Of a DNA stretch of 64,000 bases, positions 13,708 to 25,277 are shown piece by piece. The notes below the pieces were generated by a model that had not been told where the DNA came from, searched no databases, and worked only from the letters and a program-made list of their open reading frames with translations. This DNA is from Tetrahymena elliotti 4EA (lineage: Eukaryota; Ciliophora; Oligohymenophorea; Hymenostomatida; Tetrahymenidae), in the NCBI GenBank assembly GCA_000231825.2, contig JH720352.1, forward strand, positions 10,161 to 74,160. Reading direction: 5' to 3'. The first letter of the stretch is position 1, and every line of letters begins with the position of its first letter. A program made the position numbers and the translations under genes.

Positions 13708-16276
13708 TCATTTCTTCAATTAACTTAGAAAGGGATTGTTGCAAACCAAATCGTTGAATTAACTAAATAGAATATTGCTGTTATCTTCTTTGCAAACTTC
13801 ACCTTAATTGCTTTCATCATCAAGAAGAATTTCATCTTTTTAAAAGCTATTTTCTTTTCTAATTTCCATTTTATCATATTATAGATATTATAGAAATAAG
13901 CTTTGATTCTATAATCCTAAGGAACTGCTCTAACTTTAGCTATTTATTATTAATTTGTTTTAGATTTATTTGGATTTAATATTTTTTTAAAGGGCATCTT
14001 AGAATTCTTGATTTTAATTTTACTCAGAGCTTTTTAGATTTAAGATTTGCTATTATTCATGAACACTTTGTTATTGTGCTAGATTAATATCAGTTAAATT
14101 GAGATCCTATGCTTCAAAAATATCCACAATATTTGAATCTAACATATCCACTAATTTTTAATCTAATTCAGAGAAATCTTCTTTTGTTAAGATATTTTTG
14201 TATGCTTCGTAAGCATCTTTTATTTTTTAGAACTCAGATCTGTTATCTTAGTATAACAAGTTGATTTCTTAATTCTTGTAAAAATCCTACTCTTAAATTT
14301 ATTTCTAAAGCTTCTTAGATGTGAAATTATAATTTATTGTTGGCTTTGGTAAATAATCAAACAATTTTATTTAATCCTAATTAAGAATAAGTCTCTTAAT
14401 TTTTTCAACCTCAATGAGTCTCTTTAAAATTTGTAAAATATCTAAATTTTAATATAGCTTATCAACACTGTAGTCAATTATTTCTTTCTTCTTTTTTAAT
14501 CTACCAAAAGGGCAGATTAGAGATATTAAATACTGCCAAAAGCTCATTTCCATACTTTTAGTTTATTTTTTAAGCAATTTGTTTATACTTTTGTCATTTT
14601 TCTTTTTTAATCTGCTATTTAATTCTTCGATTTTCTTATCAACAATCTTTTTATGTAATTTTCTTTCTGTAGAATGGTTAGGACTTACACTACTTCTTTA
14701 TTAAAGTTCACAACTTTGGTTATTTTGTAGTAGCTAATTAAGAAATTATTTTTACTCAAAATGCTAAGACTAAGTATTATCTTTGTTATTTGACTTAGAA
14801 TTTATTTATGATTTTTACATGATTCCATAAATACTCTTTTTTTTCATAAACAAATTATAATTTTTTGTTTCATTTTAACTATTTACTGAGTTATCTAAGA
14901 TATTAGATTTCCCTTCTGAATTCATTTTTTTATTTTATTTTTATTAATCTGCTTATTGAGTGATGTTATTGAACTGAGGTTTTCTTTTTAGCTTCAAATT
15001 AGATGCATTTGATAAATATGTCTTATCTTAATCAGTAGGAATTTCTAATTATATATTTTAAGATTAATCTTCATTTTATTTATTGATGGAATTTTTATTT
15101 TCTTTTGGAGATATCTCTTGTTCTTAAAAATTATCATCTAATTCCTCATATTTAAAAATCTATTTAATTATTTACTAATTTAATTTAGCTTAAGTGACAT
15201 AGCGACATATTAAAAAGCCTATAGCCAAAAAACTTTAAGTTAAGCCTCCTATTTCTGACATAATTCCAAGAAAATCTTAATAGCTTCTATAATAAACATT
15301 TTCCTTCTACTTCTCAAATCTAATGGTAAATTGTAAAAAGTAGTCATCAAAATTAGATGGAAAAACCTTTATAAAATATTGAATAAAAATAATAAAATAT
15401 TTTTATTGATTTCTAATTCTTTGAAAATAAATTCAATTAAAAAAAATCTATTACAAATGTTTCATAGTAGCTGAATTGTGGATATTTTTGAACTTTTGTT
15501 TCAGTTTAGATTAGTCCCTAGTCGCTATATATATAGTTATTTCTTATATATATTTAAACTTCTTTAGTCATTGAAAGGCTTGTTGGGAAAAATAGATCTC
15601 TGGAATATATTTTAAAAGGATTTTCATAGGAATTAGGGTCGACATAAGCATCTGATAGTTAAAGGCCTAGAACACCTTTCATTAGATAATAATTAATTTC
15701 TTTTTCTGATTTACAATTCACTTAACATCTTTAAACAAAAAATTCAATACTCTAGAAAATAGGAGAGTTAAAGTCTCCTTAAATGTCTAATTTTGTTTCT
15801 GGAGAAATACAATACATATTCTTGTAATCTAGAGATAAATAATAGTGTTTATTTTCAGGATTTTGAAAACTTTAATCTGTGCATGGTTCAAGAATCACAT
15901 TCTAATATTCCCAAACAGTGACATTAGAGTTTTGTGATGAGTTATAAATTTAATATTTTTATTATATCTATGCTCTAACAGTATATATACTTTCATCAAT
16001 ATAATAACTTCTGGTAATTGGATGCTCCATACCAAAAGCTATTGGGTAAATTATAGGGTTAGCTTTAAAAATTGAAGGATTATCAACTTACCTTTCACTA
16101 TAATTTACATTAGGTCTTGATCCTTTAATTGCACTTATTAGTATCGTTAAAAAGCGATAAAAAATAAATGTGAAAATTATTAGAGTTATGAATGAGCCGA
16201 AATTGGATTGGTAAGTCTACCTCTTGTTGAATCTCAAGTTGATTTACCTCCCAAAAATATCTATTCTTTTAAACAT
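13708..16276 (-). CDS. two-TM ciliate membrane protein, 826 aa (paralogue of 56927-59357)
   Basis: Starts at ATG 16276 (MFKRIDIFGRQINLRF), has one intron at 15367-15454 (GTA...AAG) after codon 274, and ends at TGA 13708-13710. A short cytosolic-like N-terminus is followed by TM1 at about residues 29-50. A roughly 230-residue Cys-containing segment follows, probably on the other side of the membrane (NYSERQVDNP, IAFGMEHP, YYIDESIYT, ADAYVDP-like and NPFKIYSRD). Then comes TM2 (IGGLTQSFLAIGFLICRY) and a long Gln/Asn-rich tail holding a conserved block (IDYSVDKLYQNLDILQILKR, LFDYLPKPTI). The plus-strand gene at 56927 shares all of these elements and the intron position. Ciliate genomes hold many such uncharacterised membrane proteins; I know no biochemical function for this one. 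The gene model is strong because the paralogue confirms frame, start and splice site. Confidence 0.82.
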
Positions 16277-16502
16277 TTTAGCTTTCTTTTTTTCTTTTCA
16301 AATTTTCTTCCTAAGAGCTTTTTTATTAAAATTTAAAGAGCTTTACTTTTAAAAATAAAAGTAGAACTTTAATTGAGTTTTTTTATCTAAATTTTTGACT
16401 AACAAAAATTAAATTGTATGCAAAACGTTTTTCTTTCATTCTATTTTTCTTCATTAGTGATTAAAATAAATTATTAATATAGCCATTCAGGCATATTAAA
16501 TA

Positions 16503-16565
16503 TCCTCATTTGGAGTTATTCAGCTCAGCATTAAATATTTAATGTTCAATATTTTCAAATGAGGA
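16503..16565. repeat. inverted repeat, 10-bp perfect arms
   Basis: tcctcatttg at 16503-16512 is the exact reverse complement of caaatgagga at 16556-16565. The loop holds the palindrome attaaatatttaat (16530-16543). It could fold as a hairpin in DNA or RNA. Function unknown. Confidence 0.75.
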
Positions 16566-16570
16566 GATAG

Positions 16571-16628
16571 GTAGATTAGACTCCCTTTCAATCAATAGAT
16601 ATTTTGATTGAAAATGAGTCTAATCTAC
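16571..16628. repeat. long hairpin, 13-bp plus 9-bp stem
   Basis: gtagattagactc (16571-16583) pairs perfectly with gagtctaatctac (16616-16628). Inside it, tttcaatca (16586-16594) pairs with tgattgaaa (16605-16613), separated by small internal bulges. So long a stem is unlikely by chance next to a second inverted repeat. It may be a structured UTR or non-coding RNA, the tip of a small inverted-repeat element, or a replication or chromatin site; the sequence alone does not decide. Confidence 0.75.
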
Positions 16629-16883
16629 TTTAATTAATTTTTTTATGTTGCTTTATTTTATAATTAATTACTTTTATGTTATAAAAATAAAAATTTAATA
16701 TAAAAAACATACACAGTATTTTATTTATATATATGTAATAATAAGTTGATTTTTTCTCTGTTGAAGTTAGCTTTGCGCCCAGAGAACTTTTAACAATTTT
16801 AGATGAAATTAAAATTAAGTACCTTTATTGGTTAATATTTTAGGTTAATATTAATATATATAAAAATTAATAAATATATGCAA

Positions 16884-18203
16884 TCATATATATTTATAAG
16901 AGCAGACTTATTTAGATTTATTGATTTCATTAACTAACTATTAATATTTTTCTGCATAAAATTTTTGTAAGAACAGCTCAGATTGCAAATAATAGTCAAA
17001 ATTCTAAGCAATCACTTAATTTTATTGCCATTCTGCTTCATCATATTAGGACTTGTGAGAAGAATTTTCTAGTATAATTTATTATCTCAATTAAATTAAA
17101 TTATGAAGAGTTTCTTCAGTTAAATTGCACTTCATAAGTACTATACTCTCAATATTATTTATAGAACTATTATTAGTATCATCAAACTAAAGATTTTCTG
17201 GGTAGCTAATTCTCTATACTTTTATTTAGCAACTACACCTTACTATAATACCATCAAGTGCCATTAATTCAAAATCAGGTATTTCTACCCAATCATTTTC
17301 TAACTAATTTACCATAAATTTCATATTTATCTCTGTAATTATTCTTACACTATAACTATTAAACAACTAAAATGAACCATTTCTCATAATTTATTATATA
17401 AAATCTTTGCTCACTGTCCCTAAGAGAGCTAAAATAGCCTCAGAAAAATAAAGGCTTGATAAGGTTAATGAGCAAATATCCCATTTGATTTAAAAGGTTA
17501 CTGCAAAAGTAAATTCATCTCCATTTAAATATTATTATGATAATTCTAATGCTTTTGATTGTAAGAACTACTCTCTTTTCTAGATGATCTCTAATAGATC
17601 TTACTCTCTATACTTACTCTTTATTATTTTGATCTGATTTTCTAATAAAGTAGCAGGGATTTTATATTGTTTCATCAACTAAGAAATATAATAAAAGTCT
17701 TAGTTCTGCATTCTTTAGAGTAATTCAATTGCTAAGTCATATTCTTAAGAAGTTTTAGAGTCTGTAACATAAATTTAAATAAATCCCTCACTAAATCTAC
17801 TTCTGCAGTTATCTAAATGTATAGATTTATAGCATTTCTTCTCAATTTATCTATTATTCCAATCTAAATCTATGACAACACCTCCAAGAAAAACAAATTC
17901 CTTCGATAAGTAATTTAATTACGAGTATATCTATTAATCATAATAATTCCATATTTAGTATTCTACTTATTTTAAGCCTTTTTTTTTTCTTTATCTTACT
18001 ATTTTAGTTTTCTAAAAGCTTTCATGTGCATTATTTGGAGCAATTTAAATATTAGGTTGCTCTAGTTAAGATGAATATTATTAATGAACAATCAATTATA
18101 ATTTATAGCCATTCTAAGCCTATTTATCATCCTATGTTTTTCTTTATTCTAATAGGCTGTGATTTTATAAAGAAAATTAAATGATGTTTTAAGTAGAAGA
18201 CAT
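16884..18203 (-). CDS. family A copy 1 (A1), unrecognised tandem gene, 439 aa
   Basis: Intronless frame from ATG 18203 (MSSTQNIIQFSLQ) to TGA 16884-16886. Residues 1-60 are Gln-rich. A basic stretch follows at about 67-78 (KIVRQRKKKGLK), then a conserved body: YLSKEFVFLGGVVIDLDWNN (about 98-117), KCYKSIHLDNCRSRFSEGF, a helical region ending QFLQSKALELSQQYLNGDEF, KWDICSLTLSSLYFSEAILA, NDWVEIPDFELMALDG, and a charged C-terminus. No membrane segment. I do not recognise the family. The basic patch could be nuclear or nucleic-acid binding, and LYFSEAILALLG...ALDGIIVRC loosely recalls a PAS fold, but both are guesses. Near-identical copies follow in tandem on the same strand; conservation of frame and residues between copies shows that it is truly coding. 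Confidence 0.8.
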
Positions 18204-18491
18204 TTAATAGTTTTCTTATTGAAATTTTTATAAAAACAATTATACTAAAAAAAAGAAAATTAAGAAATCCTTATTTAATAATATGGAAAAAAAATCTGAT
18301 GAGAATATTTAATTGATCAAGAATAATATGTATCACTAAAACAAAATATGTAAGTAACGTCTAATCTAATGAAATTAAATATTTATTTATTATTCTATTT
18401 GAATTATTTTTTTCTAGACTAATAATATGGGATTTTACTCTACATTAACATTTTATTTGCTAGCTTCATTCATTATTTATATAATAATTGA

Positions 18492-19817
18492 TCATGATAT
18501 ATATTTATAAGAACAGATTTATTTGGATTTATTATTTTACTCAACTAAATTTTAATATTTTTCTGCATAAAATTTTTATAAGAACAGCTCAGATTGCAAA
18601 TAATAGTCAAAATTCTAGGCAATCACTTAATTTTATTGCCATTCTACTTCTTCATATTAGGATTTGTGAGAAGAATTTTCTTTTATAATTTATTATCTCA
18701 ACTAAATTAAATTGTGAAGTTTTTCTTTAGTTAAGTTGCACTTCGTGAGTACTACACTCTCAATATTATTTATAGAACTATTATTAGTATCATCAAACTA
18801 AAGATTTTCTGGGTAGTTAATACTCTATATTTTTATTTAGCAATTACACCTTACTATAATACCATCAAGTGCCATTAATTCAAAATCAGGTATTTCTACC
18901 CAATCATTTTTTATCTAATTTAACATAAATTTCATATTTAGTTCTGTTATCATTCTTACACTATAACCAGTAAACAACTAAAATGAACCATTCCTCATAA
19001 TTTATAATATTAAATCTGTGCTTACTGTCCCTAAAAGAGCTAAAATAGCCTAAGAAAAATAAAGGCTTGATAAGTATATAGAGCTAGCCTCCCATTTTAT
19101 TTAAAAAGTGACTACAAAAGTAAATTCATCTCCATTTAAATGTTATTATGATAATTCTAATGCTTTTGATTGTAAGAACTATTCTCTTTTGTTGATAATT
19201 TCTAACAGATCTTACTCTTGAGATATACTTTTTATCATTTCAATCTGATTTTCCAATAAAATAGTAGAGATTTTATAGAGTTTCATCAACTAGGAAATAT
19301 AATAAAAGTCTTAATTTTGCATTCTTTCAAGTAATTGAATAGCTAAGTCATATTCTTTTGAAGTTTTGTAATCCTTAACATAAATTTAAATAAATCCATC
19401 ATTAAATCTATTTCTGCAGTGATCGATAATTATAGATTTATAGCATTTCCTCCCAACTGATCTATTATTCCATTCTAAATCTATGACTACTCCTCCAGAA
19501 AAAACAAACTCCTTCTCTTAGTAATTTACTTATTAGCATATCTATTAGTCACAATAATTCAATATTTAGTATTCTACTTATTTTAAACCTTTTTTTTTTC
19601 TTTGTCTTCCTTTATTAGTTTTCTTAAAGCTTTCATCTGCATTATTTGTAGCAATTTAAATATTAGATTGAGCTAGTTAAGATTAATGCTATAATTAATG
19701 AGCAATCAATTATTACTAATTCTCATTAAAAGTCTATTTATCATCCTTTGTTTTTAATTATTTTAATGGGCTATGATATTACAAAGAAAATTAAATGATT
19801 TTTTAAGTAGAAGACAT
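18492..19817 (-). CDS. family A copy 2 (A2), 441 aa
   Basis: Intact paralogue of A1, from ATG 19817 (MSSTQKIIQFSLQ) to TGA 18492-18494, intronless. It aligns with A1 along its whole length; the differences are mostly single residues, for example VVIDLEWNNRSVGRKCYKSI and TGYSVRMITELNMKF. The basic patch is KGRQRKKKGLKQ. Only about 290 bases separate its stop from the start of A1, so the copies sit head to tail. It is the closest relative of A1 in the array (same start site, same N-terminal 13 residues but one). Unknown function, as for A1. Confidence 0.8.
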
Positions 19818-20381
19818 TGAGTTGCTTTCCTAATTGAAAATTTTTATAAAAGCAATTATTACTGAGAAAAAGAAAATTAAAAAATCCCTGTTTAATAAAA
19901 TTGAAATGAAAATCTGATGAAAATATTTAATTAATCTCAAATATTAATAACATAAAATAAACAAAATATGTGTAAAAATAAATAAAATTATTTATTTATC
20001 AATCTATTTAAATTGATTTTTCATTTACTAAAATAATGTCTAAACTTATGAATTTAATTATTTATTTTATCAGTTGATTTGAATTATTTTTTTCTCAATA
20101 CATAAGATGAGATTTTATTAAATATTAAAATTTATTTTTTACTTTTTTTTTCACAATTTTTATTATTTATTTTTTTTGTTTTTATTTATTCTGTTTCATG
20201 AAATTCGCATTTTTTTTAAATAATAAAAATATCTCTTCCTACGATCTGATAAATTTTAATCTTATTTAACATAATTTATCAACATTCATAAAATTTAATT
20301 CTTCTAATGATTAAAGATGAAATTAAGTAACTTAGTTTGGGTATATTTTAGTAGTTTAAATACTAATTGATACATTTAAAA
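19818..20381. other. spacer between A2 and A3 with family-specific flanks
   Basis: The part just upstream of A2 (about 19850-19970) matches the 5' flanks of the other A copies (see 18230-18350, 23135-23275, 26630-26745). The part just downstream of A3 (about 20309-20380, aatgattaaagatgaaatta...) closely matches the 3' flank of A5 at 25201-25277. The duplicated units therefore include flanking DNA. Confidence 0.55.
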
Positions 20382-21452
20382 TCATTTATATTTATAAGAA
20401 CAGATTTATTTGGATTTATTATTTTACTTAACTAAATGATATATTTTTCTGTATAAAAATTTTTGTAAGAACAGCTCAGATTGTAAATAATATTCAAAAT
20501 TTTAAACAATTACTTAATTTTATAGCTACTCTACTTCATCATATTAAGATTTGTGAGAAGAATTTTCTTTAATAATTTTTTACCTCAACTAAATCATTTT
20601 ATGAAGACTTTCTTGAGTTAAATTATCCTTCATAAGTACAATATTCTCAATATTATTAATAGAACTATTCAAACTAAAGATTTTCTGTATAGCTAATTCT
20701 CTATACTTTTATTTAGCAATTACACCTGACTATAAATAATATCATCCAGTGTCATTATTTCAAAATCAGGTATTTCTATCCAATCATTTTCTATCTAATT
20801 TAACATAAATTTCATATTAAGCTCTTTAACTATTCTGAAACTGTAACCAGTAAACAATTAAAATGAACCATTCCTCATAATTTGTAAGATAAATTCTTTG
20901 TTTACTGTCCCTAAGAGAGTTAAAGTACCCTCAGAAAAATAAAGGCTTGATAACTGTAATGAGCAAATATCCCATTTAATTTAAAAGTTTACTGCAAAAG
21001 TAAATTCATCTCCATTTAAATATTATTATGATAATTCTAATGTTTTTGATTCTAAGAACTATTCTCTTTTCTTGATAATTTCTAACAAATCTTACTCTTG
21101 AAACATATAAAAGTCTTAATTTTATTTTCTTTCTATTAATTGATTAGCTAAGTCATATTCTTTAGAAATTTTGTAGTTTTTAACTTAAATTTAAATAAAT
21201 TCATCATTAAATCTATTTCTGCAGTAATCCAAAAGTATTGATTTATAGCATTTCCTCTCAATTTATCTATTATTCTATTCTAAATCTATGACTACTCCTC
21301 CTAAAAAAAACTCCTTCTCTTAGTAATTTACTTATTAATATATCTATTAGTCATAATAATTTAATATTTAGTATTCTTCTACTTATTTAAACCTTTTTTT
21401 TTCTTTGTCTTCCTTTATTAGTTTTCTTAAAGCTTTCATCTACATTATTTGT
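20382..21452 (-). pseudogene. family A copy 3 (A3), truncated and frameshifted
   Basis: Clearly homologous to A1/A2 but broken in several ways. The N-terminal about 45-60 codons are absent: homology stops at about 21452 and continues instead into the middle of another A copy. Relative to A2, a 75-base (25-codon) in-frame stretch is deleted near 21103 (the region around TILLENQIEMIKSI). Near the C-terminus a 4-base insertion (about 20735) and an 11-base deletion (about 20667) shift the frame and bring TGA into the original frame. The final stop position at 20382-20384 still matches the family. Several independent lesions make a functional product unlikely. Confidence 0.8.
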
Positions 21453-21599
21453 TCCTAGAAAAGCTAAAATAGTGGAAGAAAAGTAAAAGTTTGATAAATA
21501 TAATGAGCAAACATCCCATTTTATTTAAAAAAGTTATTACCTAAGTAAATTCTTCTCCATTTAAATATTATTATGATAATTCTAATGCTTTTGATTGTA
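21453..21599 (-). pseudogene. family A fragment (middle portion) cut by the assembly gap
   Basis: This 147-base piece matches the central part of family A (the region between LLGT and QFLQSKALELS), joined directly to the truncated N-terminal side of A3 at about 21451-21453 with a 2-3 base microhomology (tgt). It enters the N run at 21600. It is either the remains of a deletion between two A copies or a misjoin in assembly. Confidence 0.65.
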
Positions 21600-22378
21600 N
21601 NNNNNNNNNNNNNNNNNNNNNNNNNNNNNNNNNNNNNNNNNNNNNNNNNNNNNNNNNNNNNNNNNNNNNNNNNNNNNNNNNNNNNNNNNNNNNNNNNNNN
21701 NNNNNNNNNNNNNNNNNNNNNNNNNNNNNNNNNNNNNNNNNNNNNNNNNNNNNNNNNNNNNNNNNNNNNNNNNNNNNNNNNNNNNNNNNNNNNNNNNNNN
21801 NNNNNNNNNNNNNNNNNNNNNNNNNNNNNNNNNNNNNNNNNNNNNNNNNNNNNNNNNNNNNNNNNNNNNNNNNNNNNNNNNNNNNNNNNNNNNNNNNNNN
21901 NNNNNNNNNNNNNNNNNNNNNNNNNNNNNNNNNNNNNNNNNNNNNNNNNNNNNNNNNNNNNNNNNNNNNNNNNNNNNNNNNNNNNNNNNNNNNNNNNNNN
22001 NNNNNNNNNNNNNNNNNNNNNNNNNNNNNNNNNNNNNNNNNNNNNNNNNNNNNNNNNNNNNNNNNNNNNNNNNNNNNNNNNNNNNNNNNNNNNNNNNNNN
22101 NNNNNNNNNNNNNNNNNNNNNNNNNNNNNNNNNNNNNNNNNNNNNNNNNNNNNNNNNNNNNNNNNNNNNNNNNNNNNNNNNNNNNNNNNNNNNNNNNNNN
22201 NNNNNNNNNNNNNNNNNNNNNNNNNNNNNNNNNNNNNNNNNNNNNNNNNNNNNNNNNNNNNNNNNNNNNNNNNNNNNNNNNNNNNNNNNNNNNNNNNNNN
22301 NNNNNNNNNNNNNNNNNNNNNNNNNNNNNNNNNNNNNNNNNNNNNNNNNNNNNNNNNNNNNNNNNNNNNNNNNNNNNN
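21600..22378. other. assembly gap (779 N)
   Basis: Run of N. Any open frame drawn across it is meaningless. Both edges lie inside the same part of family A units, so the gap is a tandem-repeat assembly break. Confidence 0.99.
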
Positions 22379-23133
22379 ACATCCCATTTTATTTAAAAAG
22401 TCAATATCTAAGCAAATTCATCTCCATTTAAATATTACAATGATAATTCTAATGCTTTTGATTGTAAGAACTATTCTCTTTTCTTAATGATTTCTAACAG
22501 ATCTTACTCTTGATACATACTTTTTATCATTTCAATCTGATTTTCCAATAAAATAGTTGGGATTTTATATAGTTTCATCAGCTATGATAAATAATAAAAG
22601 TCTTAATTTTGCATTTTTTCAAGTAATTCAATGGCTAAGTCATATTCTTTAGAAGTTTTTGAGTCTGTAACTTAAATTGAAATAAATCCTTCTTTAAATG
22701 TGTTTATGTAACAAGCTAAATGCATAGATTTATAGCATTACTTCTCAACTTATCTATTATTCCATTCTAAATCTATAACAACTCCTGCAGGAAAAATAAA
22801 ATAATTCTTTTAGTAATTTAATTACTAGTATAACGATTAGTCATAATAATTCCATATTTAGTATTCTACTTATTTTAAATTTTGCTATTGCCTTTAGGTA
22901 ATTTGATTAGTTTTTTTAAAGCTTTCATCTTCTGCATTATTTGTAGAAATTTAAATATTAGATTGTCCTAATTCAGATGAAGATTTTTAGTAATAAGCTA
23001 TCAACCTTTTCCAATAGTAATTAAAAGTCTTTTAGTAGTTCTTTTTTTATTTTTATTACTATTAGCTGTTAGTTTATGAAGAAAATTAAATGATTTTTTA
23101 AGTAGAAGATATTAAGTTGTCTTAATTGATCAT
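22379..23133 (-). CDS. family A copy 4 (A4), C-terminus lost in gap
   Basis: Open from ATG 23133 (MINQDNLISSTQKII) to the gap, about 251 codons without TGA. The usual A1/A2 start codon is ATA here (within NLISST), and the frame begins eight codons upstream instead. The body matches the family: EYQIWNYYDQSLYQQLNYQK, PAGVVIDLEWNNRQVEK, then EEYDLAIELLEKMQNQDF-like and QFLQSKALELSLQYLNGDEF. The C-terminal about 200 residues fall in the N run. A4 and A5 form a subgroup (shared PAGV, HLACY/HLACC and upstream start). Whether A4 is intact cannot be known from this window. Confidence 0.72.
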
Positions 23134-23394
23134 TCTGATAAACACAATTATTTATTTATTATTAAGAAAAAAAGAAAATTAATAAATCGTTGTTTAATAA
23201 TATTGAAATGAAAATCTGATGGTGATATTAAATTGATCAAAAATATTTTTGTAAAACTAAAAGTAAACAAACTATGCAATAAGAAAACAATGAAATTATT
23301 TATCAATTTATTTAAATTAATTTTTCTACTAATATATGTATTTTCTTTAAAAAAAGAATGTCTTAAGTGATAAAATAAGATATTTATTGATTTA

Positions 23395-24692
23395 TCAATC
23401 TAATTGGATTGAATTTTACAGTGCCAACATATTAGGATTTTTTTTTAAATAAGTAATATCTTAAGATTTGGAATATTTGACTTTATTTTCCAAATTTAAC
23501 AGTTTATCTTTAAAACTTCAATATCAGCTTATTTCATCTTTTTTTAACGATTTTCTAATTTTTTTAAAATTTTTTCTTCATCAAAAGACTCATTCTCAAA
23601 CTACTCTTAAATTCCATGATTTGGGATTTATTAATTATTTAAGTGACTATATTATTTTATTTTTAAATTACTTCTTGTGCTTTATTCTAATAAAATGCAA
23701 ATTTACCTTATTATTTTATTTCAGTATTTTTTTGTTAAATGTGATTTCGATTTTGATGTTGTTGGTCTTTCTTTTCTTCCTTTTATTATTATTAAATAAT
23801 CTAAAATTCTTATTGGTAAATATTCTAGCATTCTTATTATTTTTACTTTTAATTATTTTGAATGGTTTATTCTTATTATTATTATGGTTGTTACTATGGC
23901 TATTATTTATTCAAAAAAAATTAGTGTGGATTTGATTATGTATTATTTTATGAAATATTTATTTATGAGTAATTTTGAATAATCTGATTCTAATTTGTTT
24001 CATTAGTAATTTACTTTTTGTAAATTGTTTGATATTTCCTTTGACTTGGACTTATTTCTTCACCATAATCATCATATAATTGTTTTTTTGTTATACTTAT
24101 TTAAGGCTTATTTTGTTCTACTTTTTCTGTTTGTGTATCTTATAAATATTATTTCTCTTTGAAAATTTTTTCAGAGTTTTTTTATATTTAATTCTCAGAT
24201 TTTTTCTTCATCCTAATTTTTTCTATAACTTGAGTCTTATTTTTTCCTTTTTTGTATTTTTTTTGATAAAAAGTGACCTATGATAAATTCTTCTTTCTTT
24301 GATGTAGCATAGATAGTTTTAGGATTTATTCTTTTTACTATTCTAAGAGAAAAATTAAATACATTTTTAGGGTTGCTATCATCACATTTCTTAAATTCTC
24401 CTTTGTATATTTTAATATCAATTTTTTAAAAAGTACTTTTTTAAGTAAGCCCTAAGTGAGTAAATATTGATCCTATGTTCCAAGATGAGAGTTTACTAAT
24501 AAAAAACGCAAGATTATTTTTTATTTAGCTTTTTTGAAGAACAATATCTGAAAAGTCATTAAATTATTTATATTATAAATTTGTATTGGTCAAATATTAA
24601 CTATAAAATTAGTAAATTTCATCTTTGTAATTAAAATTATCTTTATTACCCTACAATAAATCATAAGGAAGAAAGAAAAAATGTTCAGACAT
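23395..24692 (-). pseudogene. family B copy 1 (B1), frameshifted Gln-rich gene
   Basis: Starts at ATG 24692 (MSEHFFFLPYDLLQGNKDN). The first about 165 codons read cleanly, then the frame must change near 24215-24235 in A-rich runs to continue into a long Gln-rich segment (PQQQPQQQQEQ). It changes again before the ESFDEEKILKKLENRQKK segment, and probably once more before the C-terminal NPNMLALQNSIQLD with TGA at 23395. B2 aligns with the N-terminal part and with the C-terminal segment, so both ends belong to one gene. No known domain. Either a recent pseudogene or, since the shifts fall in homopolymers, an intact gene with sequencing errors. It lies directly upstream of A4, as B2 lies upstream of A5. 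Confidence 0.6.
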
Positions 24693-25277
24693 ATTTTTTC
24701 TTTGTTTTTACTTTTTTTATTATAATCTAATCAAATTAATAAATTATCAATTTTCCAAATATTAGTTGATTATTAATTGCGTTCGTTTCTGCTCAAAATC
24801 AAATTTAAAAGTATATTCTAAGTTATGAGATATTTAGGATTTTATTTTCTGTGGTGTCAACATTTCAGAATAACATCAGTCAGTCAGTCAATCAATTAAT
24901 TAATAAAATTTTAATTATTTGTTGCTTTCTGTTTCAAGTAAACAAATTACAATATTAAAATGATTTGATTGTGTAAATAAAAAGAACGAAGAATTTTTGA
25001 GTTAATAAGTATTTTAATACTCTTATGTTTTTATTCGCTTTTTATTCATTAGCTTTGTTTAAAACTATTTTTAAAAATTATTTTTTTCAGTTTTACTTCA
25101 CTATGCCTTATTAAATTCCTTTTTTTATTCATCTAAAAAACAAAAAAAATAACTACAATCATACAATAACATAAAATAACATGATTTATTAACATACATA
25201 AATGATTAAAGATGAAATTAAGTATCTAGATTTGGGTATATTTTAGTTGTTTATATAATAATTTATAAATATAACAA
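24693..25277. other. spacer between B1 and A5
   Basis: AT-rich, with a cagtcagtcagtcaatcaat simple repeat near 24877-24898. The last 80 bases (25201-25277) form the A5 3' flank, shared with A3. Confidence 0.55.

Larger units (their letters stand above)
16277..16883. other. intergenic with two strong inverted repeats
   Basis: Between the promoter side of the two-TM gene and the 3' end of family A copy 1. It contains the hairpins listed at 16503-16565 and 16571-16628, plus a small one around 16344-16363. The rest is AT-rich without other signals. Confidence 0.6.

Noticed and set aside
21521..22487. Long open frames on both strands across the gap
   Set aside because: They consist almost wholly of N and encode nothing.
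23468..23935. Plus-strand 155-codon hydrophobic frame
   Set aside because: Antisense shadow of the Gln-rich middle of B1; poly-Gln codons CAA/TAA read as Leu/Ile-rich on the other strand.
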